Assembly (NCBI RefSeq): GCF_027497355.1
Contig: NZ_CP114909.1
Location: 5,289,001-5,353,000, forward strand
From: Micromonospora sp. WMMA1947
Lineage (GTDB): Bacteria > Actinomycetota > Actinomycetes > Mycobacteriales > Micromonosporaceae
Length of the DNA stretch: 64,000 bases
Direction: 5' to 3'
In this document: positions 1 through 7,967 of the stretch, one piece after another
How the letters are laid out: every line of letters begins with the position of its first letter
How positions within the stretch are numbered: position 1 is the first letter of the stretch
Program-made: the position numbers and the translations under genes
The notes under the pieces: generated by a model
Databases searched by the model: none
Told to the model about the DNA's origin: nothing
What the model saw: only the letters and a program-made list of their open reading frames with translations

Positions 1-546
1 ACTGTGCCGGGTGGCGTACCAGCCGAGCGCTGCGCCCGCTCCGGCGACCATGATCGCCACGGCGATCAGCGCCAGCCCCACCACCTGGAACGTCTCCTCG
101 ACCTCCCGCAGCGACGTCAGCTCGTAGTAGCCGAGCGCCCCGGGCAACGGCACGCCGACCAGCAGCGCGGGCTGCCCGTCGAGCCGGATCCGCTGCACCG
201 CGGGCTTGCCGTCGGCCACCATGCGCTGCAACTCCACCGGCACCGAACTGGCGCCCACGTCGGCGGTACGGGCATACCACCCGTCGGGCAGGTGCAGCAG
301 CGGCCGGCGGGTGCTGCCGGTGTCGAGCGAGCGCAGCACGGCCACCACGTCCGGGGTGCCGGTGTCGAGGCCGGAGCGGACCACCGCGGCGTCGTAGTAG
401 GCGGCCCGGATCGCGGTGCGCTCCCGCTCGTCGAGCAGCGAGCGCCGGGTCAGGTCGTACGAGAAGAGGGCCATCAGCGCCGACAGCAGCAACGCACCGA
501 CGGCGAACGCCGCGGTGACCCGGGCGCGCAGGCCGGGGCGGGTCAT
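1..546 (-). CDS. Sensor histidine kinase, N-terminal part (cut by window edge)
   Basis: This is the membrane sensor of a two-component pair; only the first 182 residues lie in the window. Translation from ATG at 546 gives a basic N-terminus, a first transmembrane helix (about residues 12-32), an extracytoplasmic segment of about 120 residues and a second helix (about 152-176). The HAMP and kinase domains would follow outside the window. The start overlaps the stop of the response-regulator gene (ATGA), so the two are translationally coupled. The kinase call rests on this topology and on the partner, since no catalytic motif is visible. Confidence 0.8.
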   Translation of the reverse strand, partial: MTRPGLRARVTAAFAVGALLLSALMALFSYDLTRRSLLDERERTAIRAAYYDAAVVRSGLDTGTPDVVAVLRSLDTGSTRRPLLHLPDGWYARTADVGASSVPVELQRMVADGKPAVQRIRLDGQPALLVGVPLPGALGYYELTSLREVEETFQVVGLALIAVAIMVAGAGAALGWYATRHS

Positions 547-1217
547 CGCTGGAGCTTGTAGCCGAGGCCGCGCAGGGTGACCAGGTGGCGCGGGTTGGCC
601 GGGTCGGATTCGATCTTCTGGCGCAGCCGGCCCACGTGCACGTCGACGAGCCGCTCGTCGCCGGTCTCGTAGCCCCAGACGCGGCTGAGCAGCTGCTGGC
701 GCGACAGCACCCGGCCGGCGTGCTCGGCCAGCTCGCAGAGCAGCCGGAACTCGGTGCGGGTCACCGGCACCGGCCGGCCCGAGCGCCGCACCTCGCCGGC
801 CTCCGCGCTGATCTCCAGGTCGCCGAAGAACTGGGCGGGCACCGGCCCGGCCACCGTGCGTACGCGCCGGCGCAGCGCCCGCAGCCGGGCCGACAGCTCC
901 TTGATCGCGACCGGCTTCACCACGTAGTCGTCGGCGCCGGCCTCCAGCGCGGCGACGATGTCGTGGGTGTCGTCGCGGGCGCTGATCACCACGACCGGCA
1001 CGTCGTCGTCGCGGCGCAGCTGACGGATGCAGTCGAACCCGTTCATGCCGGGCAGCATGAGGTCGACGAGCACGTAGTCCGCCGGCTTCTCCCGCTGCCG
1101 GCGCAAGCCGTCCTCCGCGGTCGGCGCGCCGTACGCGTCGTAGCCCTCCTCCTCCAGGGCGAGCTGCAGCGCGAGCCGGATGCGGTCGTCGTCCTCGATC
1201 ACCAGTACGGCCGTCAT
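543..1217 (-). CDS. OmpR/PhoB-family response regulator
   Basis: DNA-binding response regulator of 224 residues. The receiver domain shows the acidic cluster E8-D9-D10, the phospho-acceptor Asp52 in VDLMLPG, Ser79 and Lys101. The C-terminal half is a winged-helix trans_reg_C domain ending in the usual LRGLGYKL motif. I chose ATG 1217 because it begins directly before the first receiver strand; an upstream in-frame start at 1253 would add 12 poorly fitting residues. It is followed by the kinase gene with a 4-bp overlap. The target genes are unknown. Confidence 0.93.
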   Translation of the reverse strand: MTAVLVIEDDDRIRLALQLALEEEGYDAYGAPTAEDGLRRQREKPADYVLVDLMLPGMNGFDCIRQLRRDDDVPVVVISARDDTHDIVAALEAGADDYVVKPVAIKELSARLRALRRRVRTVAGPVPAQFFGDLEISAEAGEVRRSGRPVPVTRTEFRLLCELAEHAGRVLSRQQLLSRVWGYETGDERLVDVHVGRLRQKIESDPANPRHLVTLRGLGYKLQR

Positions 1218-1366
1218 ATGGGCATCATGACCGGCGTGCCACGGGGAGCCCAATCGCGTGGGCCGTTCGTGGTTTTTGTCATCGAACCGTCATACAACCG
1301 TCCGGGGACCTCCAAGATCCCTGCGCAGAGTGGGGTCTGACCTCGTCCCACCACGGAAGCGACCCG

Positions 1367-1732
1367 ATGCCCGCAACCCTGCCGTCCCCGCCGGAGTCCG
1401 CCGTGCCGCACGTGCGCGTGGACATCACCGACGAGCTGGACCTCGCCGGGCTGCCCGAGGTCGCCCACGTGCTGGACCGCATCCTCGCGCTGCGGCCCCG
1501 CGAGCTGACGATCGACCTCGCCGCGTGCCGGCATGTGGACGCCGCCGCCGTCGCGCTGCTGCTGGACGTGCACCGACGGCTCGCGCGGCAGGGCGGCGTG
1601 CTCACGCTGAGCAATCCGCACCCGCGCATCCGGCGGATCCTGGAGACCTCCGGGCTGGGCGCCGTACCCGTCGTCGACACGCCCCGTCCGGCCGCGCGCG
1701 GCCGGGCCCGGGTCGCGTCCGAATCACGCTGA
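1367..1732 (+). CDS. STAS-domain protein, anti-sigma antagonist-like, lacking the phospho-serine
   Basis: A 121-residue single STAS domain of the SpoIIAA/RsbV type, which normally releases a sigma factor by binding an anti-sigma kinase. The fold is recognisable from the strand-helix pattern (VDITDELDLAGL; LTIDLAACRHVD; VALLLDVHRRLA). Where regulators carry D-S-S/T-G, this protein has V-D-A-A-A, so it cannot be phosphorylated there. It is first in a tight operon with a GlsB-like protein, a second STAS protein and a BON protein, which suggests an envelope or stress-response unit. Confidence 0.75.
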   Translation: MPATLPSPPESAVPHVRVDITDELDLAGLPEVAHVLDRILALRPRELTIDLAACRHVDAAAVALLLDVHRRLARQGGVLTLSNPHPRIRRILETSGLGAVPVVDTPRPAARGRARVASESR

Positions 1733-1738
1733 GGAGGA

Positions 1739-2056
1739 GTGGTGACCGGCAGCACGCTCGTCGGAGCGCTCGTGGTGGGCCTGGCAGTCGGCGGGCTGGG
1801 ACGGCTCGTCCTGCCGGGGCGCAAGGCTGTCCCGGTCTGGCTGACACTCGCGCTCGGTGTGGCGGCCGCGCTGCTGGGCGCGATCGTGGTCGGGCTGGTG
1901 GACCGGCGCACCGACGGATCGCCGGTGCTGCCGCTGGTGGTGCAGTCCGGTTTCGCCGCCGTGGCGGTCGTGCTGGCGGTGGTCGCCGCGGGCCGGCCGG
2001 AGGCGGAGGGTCAGACGCCGCCCGCGCCGGGCGGCCGGCGGAAGGAGGAGGTGTGA
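1739..2056 (+). CDS. GlsB/YeaQ/YmgE-type small membrane protein
   Basis: A 105-residue protein with three hydrophobic helices and a Gly-rich N-terminus, as in the transglycosylase-associated/GlsB stress membrane family, plus a charged tail of about 25 residues. A strong Shine-Dalgarno run (GAGGAGG, 1731-1737) sits only 6 bp after the preceding stop. GTG at 1739 or at 1742 could be used. Its last codons overlap the next gene by GTGA. The biochemical role of the family is poorly defined; the operon context points to a stress function. Confidence 0.65.
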   Translation: MVTGSTLVGALVVGLAVGGLGRLVLPGRKAVPVWLTLALGVAAALLGAIVVGLVDRRTDGSPVLPLVVQSGFAAVAVVLAVVAAGRPEAEGQTPPAPGGRRKEEV

Positions 2057-2619
2057 CTGTCGTACCAGCGGAGCACCTGATGATGCTCATCTGTGACGGC
2101 TGCGGCGACAGCGTCACCGGTACCGGCGCCACGCTTCCCGACGCCGAGGTGGTGTGGACGCTGGTGTTCGAGCACGACTGGGTCGGTTCCCCGTTCGCGT
2201 CCGGCCCGCACCACTGCCCCCGCTGCAGCACCCGGGCGGCCATCGCCGACGACGGCCTGGGCCTGGACGACCTGGAACAGGTCGCGGGTACCCCGGCGGC
2301 GCACGACGTGGACCCGTCCGCGGCGGTACGCCGGGCCCTCGCCGAGCGCTCCCTGCGCGACGGGATGGAGCTGGTCGACCTGTCCGGGCTCGAGGTGATC
2401 GACTCCGCCGGGCTCAGCCTGCTGGTGCGCGCCCACCAGGACGCCCGGCGCGACGGCCGGCGGCTGGGCCTGGTGTCGCCGTCTCGGTTCGTGCTCACCG
2501 TGCTGCACACCATGCGGCTCGACGGCGTCTTCACCGTCGTCGACGGCCGCGCCCCGGCGCCGGGGCCCGCGTCCCGGCGACCGGTCCTGACCGAACAGAA
2601 GGAGCCCTCCCCGTGGTGA
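2053..2619 (+). CDS. Zinc-ribbon plus STAS-domain protein
   Basis: A 188-residue two-part protein. Residues 8-60 contain two CxxC-type knuckles (Cys14/Cys17 and Cys55/Cys58), probably a zinc ribbon. Residues about 85-175 form a STAS domain with the motif VIDSAGLSLL, which keeps a serine at the D-S-x-G site, unlike the first STAS protein of the operon. The GTG start overlaps the upstream stop (GTGA). It is probably an anti-sigma-factor antagonist, with the metal site perhaps adding redox or metal sensing; that role is inferred. Confidence 0.7.
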   Translation: MTVVPAEHLMMLICDGCGDSVTGTGATLPDAEVVWTLVFEHDWVGSPFASGPHHCPRCSTRAAIADDGLGLDDLEQVAGTPAAHDVDPSAAVRRALAERSLRDGMELVDLSGLEVIDSAGLSLLVRAHQDARRDGRRLGLVSPSRFVLTVLHTMRLDGVFTVVDGRAPAPGPASRRPVLTEQKEPSPW

Positions 2620-2903
2620 TGCCCTGGCCGTACCCCGAGTTCCCCTTCACCGGCGGCGGGCCGGAGCCCGACGACGCCGACACCCGGCTCGCGTCGCTTG
2701 TCGCGCAGCGGCTCAGCGCCGACTGGACCACCCGGCGGCAGCAGATCACCGTGACCGTGCAGAACCGGGTGGTCATCCTGGCCGGCCTGGTGGCCGACCC
2801 GCAGACGCGCCTGGTCGCCGCCGAGCTGGCCTGGGACGTACCGGGCGTGTTCGACGTGTGCAACGCGCTGCGGCTCTACGGCGGGCGGCGCGGCGGCCGC
2901 TGA
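2613..2903 (+). CDS. BON-domain protein
   Basis: A short soluble protein of about 96 residues. Its centre (ITVTVQNRVVILAGLVADPQ) and the following helix match the BON fold, which is linked to membrane or lipid binding in OsmY-type stress proteins. There is no signal peptide. GTG 2613 lies 8 nt after GGAG at 2601 and overlaps the previous stop; GTG 2616 or ATG 2619 are alternatives. It is the last gene of the STAS/GlsB operon. Confidence 0.7.
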   Translation: MVMPWPYPEFPFTGGGPEPDDADTRLASLVAQRLSADWTTRRQQITVTVQNRVVILAGLVADPQTRLVAAELAWDVPGVFDVCNALRLYGGRRGGR

Positions 2904-2948
2904 GCCGCGACTGTTGCACGCATCGGCGTCCACCTCTACGCTCGGCCG

Positions 2949-2962
2949 TGGGAGCGCTCCCC
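2949..2962. promoter_or_regulatory. CebR-type operator (TGGGAGCGCTCCC core)
   Basis: The 14-mer TGGGAGCGCTCCCC differs in one terminal base from the 14-bp palindrome bound by the cellobiose-responsive LacI-family repressor CebR of streptomycetes. It lies 65-78 bp upstream of the cellulase start, where a repressor would block transcription. No cebR gene is in the window, so the regulator must lie elsewhere. Confidence 0.75.
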
Positions 2963-3026
2963 CAGGCCGCCGCGTCGGGCTCACCGGGCAGGTTCACGAC
3001 GGGCACCGTCCGATCACCATCAAGCG

Positions 3027-4496
3027 ATGGGACCTTCCCGCATGTTCTCGATTCCCCGCCCGTCCCGGCGGCACCTGCTCGTCGGCGGCGCGGTCGGCGC
3101 GCTCGCCCTCGCGGCGGCGGCCGTCCTGCCGTCGCCGAACGCGATGGCGGCGACCGGCTGCGCCGTCACCTACACCACCAACTCCTGGCCCGGCGGCTTC
3201 ACCGCGAGCGTGGTGGTGCGCAACCTCGGTGACCCGGTGAGCAACTGGACGCTCGGCTTCACCTTCCCCGACGGTGGCCAGCGCGTCGTGCAGGGCTGGT
3301 CGGCCACCTGGCAGCAGAGCGGCTCGGCGGTCACCGCGCGCAGCCTGGACTACAACGGCGCGCTCGGCACCGGCGCGAGCACGACCGTCGGCTTCAACGG
3401 CTCGTGGACCGGCGCGAACCCGAACCCCACGTCGTTCACGCTCAACGGCACGGCCTGCACCGGCGGCACGAGCACCCCGCCGCCCGCGACCACGCCGCCG
3501 CCGACCACTCCCCCGCCGACCACCCCGCCCCCCACCACCCCGCCGCCGCCGACCGGCACCACGCCGGTCGCGATCAACGGCCAGCTCCAGGTGTGCGGCG
3601 TCAACCTCTGCAACCAGTACGGACGGCCGATCCAGCTGCGCGGCATGAGCACGCACGGGTTGCAGTGGTTCGCCAACTGCTACACCGACGCCTCACTGGA
3701 CGCGCTGGCGAACGAGTGGCGCTCCGACCTGCTTCGCGTGTCGATGTACGTGCAGGAGCAGGGCTACGAGACCAACCCGGCCGGATTCACCGCCCAGGTG
3801 AACACGCTCGTGGACAAGGCCGAGGCCCGGGGCATGTACGCCCTGATCGACTTCCACACGCTCACCCCCGGCGACCCGATGTACAACCTGGACCGGGCCA
3901 AGACGTTCTTCGCCAACGTGTCGGCGCGCAACGCCGCGAAGAAGAACGTGATCTACGAGATCACCAACGAGCCCAACGGGGTCAGCTGGTCGACCATCCG
4001 CACCTACGCCGAGCAGGTCATCCCGGTGATCCGGGCCAACGACCCGGACGCGGTGATCGTCGTCGGCACCCGCGGCTGGTCCTCGCTGGGCGTCTCCGAC
4101 GGCAGCAACTCCGACGAGATCGTGAACAACCCGGTGCGGGCGCAGAACATCATGTACACGTTCCACTTCTACGCCGCGTCGCACCAGGACAACTACCGCA
4201 ACGAGGTGCAGCGCGCGGCGAGCCGGCTCCCGCTGTTCGTCACCGAGTTCGGCACCGTCACCTACACCGGTGACGGCGCCGTCGACACCGCCAGCAGCAA
4301 CGCCTGGCTCGACCTGCTCGACCGGCTGAAGATCAGCTACGCCAACTGGACGTTCTCCGACGCCCCCGAGGGCTCGGCGGCGCTCCGGCCGGGCACCTGC
4401 GCGTCCGGCTCGTTCAGCGGCACGTCGGTGCTCACCGAGTCCGGCGCGTACATGCGCGACCGGATCCGCACCGCCGACAACTTCCCCACCTCCTGA
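3027..4496 (+). CDS. Secreted endoglucanase: CBM2, Pro/Thr linker, GH5 catalytic domain
   Basis: An exported cellulase of 489 residues. It begins with a twin-arginine-like signal (SRRHLLVGG, then a hydrophobic Ala-rich stretch to about residue 42). A CBM2 cellulose-binding module spans about 43-145, with the usual terminal Cys pair and Trp residues, followed by a PPTTPPP linker. The GH5 domain starts near VAINGQLQVCG. The probable acid/base is Glu315 in NEPNG and the nucleophile Glu407 in TEFGT. The gene stands alone behind a CebR-type operator, so induction by cello-oligosaccharides is likely. ATG 3042 is an alternative start. Confidence 0.93.
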   Translation: MGPSRMFSIPRPSRRHLLVGGAVGALALAAAAVLPSPNAMAATGCAVTYTTNSWPGGFTASVVVRNLGDPVSNWTLGFTFPDGGQRVVQGWSATWQQSGSAVTARSLDYNGALGTGASTTVGFNGSWTGANPNPTSFTLNGTACTGGTSTPPPATTPPPTTPPPTTPPPTTPPPPTGTTPVAINGQLQVCGVNLCNQYGRPIQLRGMSTHGLQWFANCYTDASLDALANEWRSDLLRVSMYVQEQGYETNPAGFTAQVNTLVDKAEARGMYALIDFHTLTPGDPMYNLDRAKTFFANVSARNAAKKNVIYEITNEPNGVSWSTIRTYAEQVIPVIRANDPDAVIVVGTRGWSSLGVSDGSNSDEIVNNPVRAQNIMYTFHFYAASHQDNYRNEVQRAASRLPLFVTEFGTVTYTGDGAVDTASSNAWLDLLDRLKISYANWTFSDAPEGSAALRPGTCASGSFSGTSVLTESGAYMRDRIRTADNFPTS

Positions 4497-4504
4497 CCGG
4501 GCGG

Positions 4505-4540
4505 CCGGCGGCGATCCTTTCCCCTTCGGGTCGCCGCCGG
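4505..4540. terminator. Bidirectional hairpin between convergent genes
   Basis: A 10-bp perfect inverted repeat (CCGGCGGCGA / TCGCCGCCGG) with a 16-nt loop lies between the cellulase stop and the stop codon of the convergent diiron gene. It has no long T run, as is common in actinobacteria. Confidence 0.65.
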
Positions 4541-5431
4541 TCAGCCCTCCACCAGGCCGGCCCGGCGCCACAGCGCCCGGCCCGGACCGGCGACGAGACC
4601 CAGGTCGGTCAGGTGGTCGGCGATCCGCTGCGCGGACCAGCGCAGCGTGGCCCGCCAGTGCGGATTCGCGCGCGCCGCGGCGCGCCCGGCCGCCGGGTCG
4701 ATCCCCACCGCCGCGTACGCCCGCGGGTGCACCAGGCGCCGCGTGATCGAGTACGCGGCCCGGCCGATCACCAGCCGCGCGTACGCGAGCGCCACCGGTC
4801 CGGCGGCCTCGACCTGCCGGGTCAGCTCGTCGCGGGCGAAGCGCACGTGCCGCGCCTCCTCCACCACGTGGATGCGCGACACCATCCGGATCAGGGGCTG
4901 CAACGACTCGTCGGCCACGATCTCGCGCTGGAACGAGTCGAGGATCTCCTCGGCGATCAGGATGGCCGCGTACATCTGCGGGCCGGTCGCGGTGGACTTG
5001 AGCCAGCGCCCGAGCAGGTGGTCGAACGGCTCGGCGCGGTAGACCGGGGCGCCCGCGGCCTCGATGAGCCGCCCGAACATGATGGAGTGCCGGCACTCGT
5101 CGGCGACCTCGGTGAGCGCGTACTGGGCGTGCCGGCTGGTCGGGTCCGCGTCGTAGTACTGCCGGATCAGCATCTGCATGAGGATCGTCTCGAACCAGAT
5201 CCCGGCGCTGGCCGCGCTGGCGACCTCGTGCTTGGTCAGCTCGACCCGCTGCTCCTCGGTCAGCCCGTCCCACAGTGGAGTGCCGTAGAGGCTGCTGCGC
5301 GACGGCGGCAGCCAGTACGCGCCGGGCACCGGTGGCGCCGACCAGTCGATGTCGACCATCGGGTCGTAGCTGGTGCGCACCGAGGCGGAGAGCAGGCGGT
5401 CGGCGACCGCCTCGCGCGGGAATCCGGCCAT
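4541..5431 (-). CDS. AurF-family diiron protein (putative N-oxygenase)
   Basis: A 296-residue helical protein resembling the p-aminobenzoate N-oxygenase AurF family. Candidate iron ligands are Glu81, the ExxH pair Glu112/His115 (ECRH), Glu161 or Glu162 and a second ExxH pair Glu192/His195 (EARH). AurF-type enzymes oxidise aryl amines to nitro groups, but many genomic relatives have no known substrate and no biosynthetic cluster is nearby. ATG 5431 follows GGAGGGG. It is divergent from a TetR regulator with a shared 49-bp control region. Confidence 0.8.
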   Translation of the reverse strand: MAGFPREAVADRLLSASVRTSYDPMVDIDWSAPPVPGAYWLPPSRSSLYGTPLWDGLTEEQRVELTKHEVASAASAGIWFETILMQMLIRQYYDADPTSRHAQYALTEVADECRHSIMFGRLIEAAGAPVYRAEPFDHLLGRWLKSTATGPQMYAAILIAEEILDSFQREIVADESLQPLIRMVSRIHVVEEARHVRFARDELTRQVEAAGPVALAYARLVIGRAAYSITRRLVHPRAYAAVGIDPAAGRAAARANPHWRATLRWSAQRIADHLTDLGLVAGPGRALWRRAGLVEG

Positions 5432-5444
5432 GACCCCTCCATAT

Positions 5445-5470
5445 TGACGTAACTTCGAGTAACTGTTACG
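5445..5470. promoter_or_regulatory. Putative TetR operator in the divergent intergenic region
   Basis: The 49-bp gap between the diiron gene and the TetR gene holds the palindrome GTAAC-T-GTTAC (5459-5469) and a further GTAAC half-site at 5449-5453. Such a short divergent spacer with an inverted repeat is typical of TetR autoregulation and control of the neighbour. Confidence 0.6.
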
Positions 5471-5479
5471 AGTGGTAGC

Positions 5480-6196
5480 ATGCGACGCACCACCGCCGAT
5501 GTCAATGGCCCCGACTCCCCCGGGGAGCCGGCCGCACCCCGCTCCGGCGGGCGGCGCGACCGCTGGGCCGACCACCGCGAGCAGCGGCGGCAGGAACTGA
5601 TCGCCGCCGCCGTCCAGGCACTGCTGCGGCACGGCCCGAACGTCGACATGGACCAGGTCGCCGCCACCGCCGGAGTCAGCAAACCGGTGCTCTACCGCTA
5701 CTTCGCCGACAAGGCACAACTCTGGCTGGCGGTCAGCGAGATGGTCGCGGCGCGCGTGGTGGCCGCCATCGCGCCCGCCGTGGAGCAGGTACGCGAGGAG
5801 CGCGCGCTGGTCGAGGCGACGATCGACGCGTACCTGAGCGTGGTCGAGTACGAGCCGTCGCTCTACCGGTTCCTCGTGCACGAGTCCGGGCATCCCGGCA
5901 TCCAGCAGGTGGTCACCGGCACCAGCCGGCAGGTCGCGACCGGGCTGGCCCGGGTCATCGGCGACCGGCTGCGCGCGCTCGGACTCGACGCCGGCCCGGC
6001 CGAGCCGTGGGCGTACGGGCTGGTCGGGTTCGTCCAGGCGGTCGGCGACTGGTGGACCACGCACGGGCAGCCGATCCACCGGGCCGCGCTCACCGAATAC
6101 CTGACCACGCTGCTGTGGAGCGGCATCGAGGGGGTCCGCCGGGGCGCGGACCTGCCACCGGAGCTGACCCGCGCGCACGAACGGATCGACAGGTGA
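5480..6196 (+). CDS. TetR-family transcriptional regulator
   Basis: A 238-residue regulator with an Arg-rich N-terminal extension of about 35 residues. The TetR helix-turn-helix follows (MDQVAATAGVSKPVLYRYF, near residues 56-74). The C-terminal part is a helical ligand-binding and dimerisation domain with no recognisable ligand motif. It is divergent from the diiron oxygenase gene and probably represses that gene and itself. A DUF4873 protein is coupled downstream by GTGA overlap. Confidence 0.9.
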   Translation: MRRTTADVNGPDSPGEPAAPRSGGRRDRWADHREQRRQELIAAAVQALLRHGPNVDMDQVAATAGVSKPVLYRYFADKAQLWLAVSEMVAARVVAAIAPAVEQVREERALVEATIDAYLSVVEYEPSLYRFLVHESGHPGIQQVVTGTSRQVATGLARVIGDRLRALGLDAGPAEPWAYGLVGFVQAVGDWWTTHGQPIHRAALTEYLTTLLWSGIEGVRRGADLPPELTRAHERIDR

Positions 6197-6462
6197 CCTG
6201 GGAGGGCACGGCCCAGGTCGCCGGCACCACGGTACGGCTGCACGGCGGCGGCCGGTTCGAGCCGGTCGACGGCCGCTACCACTGGGCCGGGCGGGTCGAG
6301 CCGGAGCCGCGCCTGGTGCGGCTGCTGCGCTCCGGCCGCCGGGACGTGGAGGTCCGGATCGGCGAGCGGGTCACCAGGGCCCGGCTGGCCGAGGTGGACC
6401 CGTGGGGCGGTGTCCGCATCACCGGCGTCGGCACGCCACCCTGGCCGCCGGACGACGAGTGA
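6193..6462 (+). CDS. DUF4873-like small protein
   Basis: An 89-residue beta-rich protein starting at GTG 6193, which overlaps the TetR stop (GTGA). It resembles the DUF4873 domain, which is found alone or attached to flavin monooxygenases and has no known biochemical role. The pattern of short charged strands (GTAQVAGTTVRLHGGGRFEP; YHWAGRVEPEP) supports the family call. Coupling to the TetR gene suggests it belongs to the same response as the diiron enzyme. Confidence 0.6.
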   Translation: MTWEGTAQVAGTTVRLHGGGRFEPVDGRYHWAGRVEPEPRLVRLLRSGRRDVEVRIGERVTRARLAEVDPWGGVRITGVGTPPWPPDDE

Positions 6463-6483
6463 TCCGGGCCGTACCGTGAAGGG

Positions 6484-7122
6484 ATGACGCCTCCCGCCAC
6501 CGTGCTGCTGGTCTTCGGCCGCGGGGTGGTGGCCGGCGACGACGGCTACCGGCTCACCGCGGAGAGCGTCGCGCGCACCGAGGCCGCGGTGGCCTACGTC
6601 CGCGCGCACGCCGAGGCGTTCCGCCGCGCGCCGGACGCCCGCGTCGTGTTCACCGGCGGCTGGCCGCACAGCCGGGCCGGCGCGCCCGGCCCGCCCGCCG
6701 GATACCGGGAGGCGGAGCTGATGCGGGCGCTGGCGCGCGAGGCCGGCCTCGACGCGTACGCCCGGTCGGCGGCCGAGACCCGCTCCCGCACCACACTGCA
6801 GAACCTGGCGCACACCGTCCAGGACGGGCTGCTGGGCGCGGCGGAGTTCACCGCGCGGCACCCGCTCGGGCTGGTCTCCCACCCGTGGCACCTGCCCCGC
6901 GTCCGGATGCTGGCCGCACGCGTGCTCGGCCTGTCCGGCCCGGCGCTGACCGACGTGCCGGTGACCGCCCCCGACCCGGTGCCCGTCCGGCGGGAGCGGG
7001 CCGCCCGGGCACTGAGCCGGATCGGCCTCCTCGGTGTGCGTACCCCGGAGGCGTCGCTGCGCCGCGAGCGGGCGCTGACCCGCGCCGCCGACCGGATCGG
7101 ACGCCTCACGCCCCGGCGGTGA
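6484..7122 (+). CDS. YdcF/ElyC/SanA-type (DUF218) protein
   Basis: A 212-residue protein of the DUF218 superfamily. It has a Rossmann-like first strand (VLLVFGRGV), the central VVFTGGWP loop, the conserved segment TRSRTTLQNLAHT with the family's S/T-x-N pattern, and VSHPWHLPR. Family members are linked to cell-envelope metabolism, and YdcF binds S-adenosylmethionine. There is no transmembrane helix, so this form is cytoplasmic. A TACCGT element at 6472-6477 ends 6 nt before the ATG, so the mRNA is probably leaderless. Confidence 0.75.
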   Translation: MTPPATVLLVFGRGVVAGDDGYRLTAESVARTEAAVAYVRAHAEAFRRAPDARVVFTGGWPHSRAGAPGPPAGYREAELMRALAREAGLDAYARSAAETRSRTTLQNLAHTVQDGLLGAAEFTARHPLGLVSHPWHLPRVRMLAARVLGLSGPALTDVPVTAPDPVPVRRERAARALSRIGLLGVRTPEASLRRERALTRAADRIGRLTPRR

Positions 7123-7205
7123 TTCACCACCGCGCGCCGGGGGTACGAGCGTCCTCGATCGACCCGGCGGGCCGTGCCGGCGGGCGAGTCCACCCGGGAG
7201 GTTCC

Positions 7206-7967
7206 GTGATCGTGCTCGTGCCGGTGTACCGGCCCGGTGACCGGCTGCCGCCGCTGGTCGGCGACCTGCGGGCGGCGCTGCCCGGCGCCGGGGTGCTCGT
7301 CGTCGACGACGGCAGCGGCCCGGCCGCCGACGGGGTGCTGCGCGCGGCCCGCGACCAGGGCGCGACGGTGCTGCGCCGCCGGGTCAACCGGGGCAAGGGC
7401 GTGGTGCTGCGCACCGGCTTCCGGTACGCCTCGACGCACCTCCCCGGGCGTGACGTGGTCTGTGTGGACGCCGACGGCCAGCACGGCGTGCCCGACGTGT
7501 GCGCGGTGGCCGAGCGGACGCGCGCCACCGGCGCGACGACGCTGGGCGTACGCGAGTTCGACGGCGAGGTCCCGGCGCGCAGCCGGTTCGGCAACGCGGC
7601 GACCCGGGTGGCGTTCCGGCTGGCGACCGGCCGGGACGTGCGGGACACCCAGACCGGGCTGCGCGCCCACCCGGCCGCCCTGCTCGGCTGGCTCACCACG
7701 ATCCCCGGTGACCGCTTCGAGTACGAGATGAACGTGCTGCTGCGGGTGGTGCGCGCCGGGCTGCCGGTCGAACAGGTGGACATCGCCACCCGCTACCACG
7801 GCGACAACTCGGGGTCGCACTTCTCCGTGCTCGCCGACTCGGTACGGATCTACCGGCCGCTCGCCGCCTCCGCGCTCGCGCGTGTGACCGGGCGCTCCGA
7901 GGTGGACGGCCCCCCGGCCACCGCCGTCACGACGTCGCGTCCCACACCTGCGTCTCGAACTGCCTGA
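7206..7967 (+). CDS. Family 2 glycosyltransferase, DPM1-like
   Basis: A 253-residue GT-A enzyme. It shows the nucleotide-binding VVDDGSG motif, the VNRGKG segment and the metal-binding VDADGQH. A C-terminal part ending DRFEYEMNVLL resembles polyprenyl-phosphate mannosyl/glucosyl transferases. There are no membrane helices, so it probably works at the inner membrane face. GTG 7206 follows GGGAGG. Its last 41 bp overlap, tail to tail, the convergent SDR reading frame, so the final 13 or so residues are unlikely to be conserved. Confidence 0.8.
   Translation: MIVLVPVYRPGDRLPPLVGDLRAALPGAGVLVVDDGSGPAADGVLRAARDQGATVLRRRVNRGKGVVLRTGFRYASTHLPGRDVVCVDADGQHGVPDVCAVAERTRATGATTLGVREFDGEVPARSRFGNAATRVAFRLATGRDVRDTQTGLRAHPAALLGWLTTIPGDRFEYEMNVLLRVVRAGLPVEQVDIATRYHGDNSGSHFSVLADSVRIYRPLAASALARVTGRSEVDGPPATAVTTSRPTPASRTA

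Noticed and set aside
1258..2619. A 453-codon rightward frame
   Set aside because: Only its last 188 codons (from GTG 2053) are protein-like; the first part lies over the STAS and GlsB genes in other frames and reads as Arg/Pro/Gly-rich shadow.
3470..3560. Tandem repeats in the cellulase gene as a separate element
   Set aside because: They encode the Pro/Thr linker between CBM2 and GH5.
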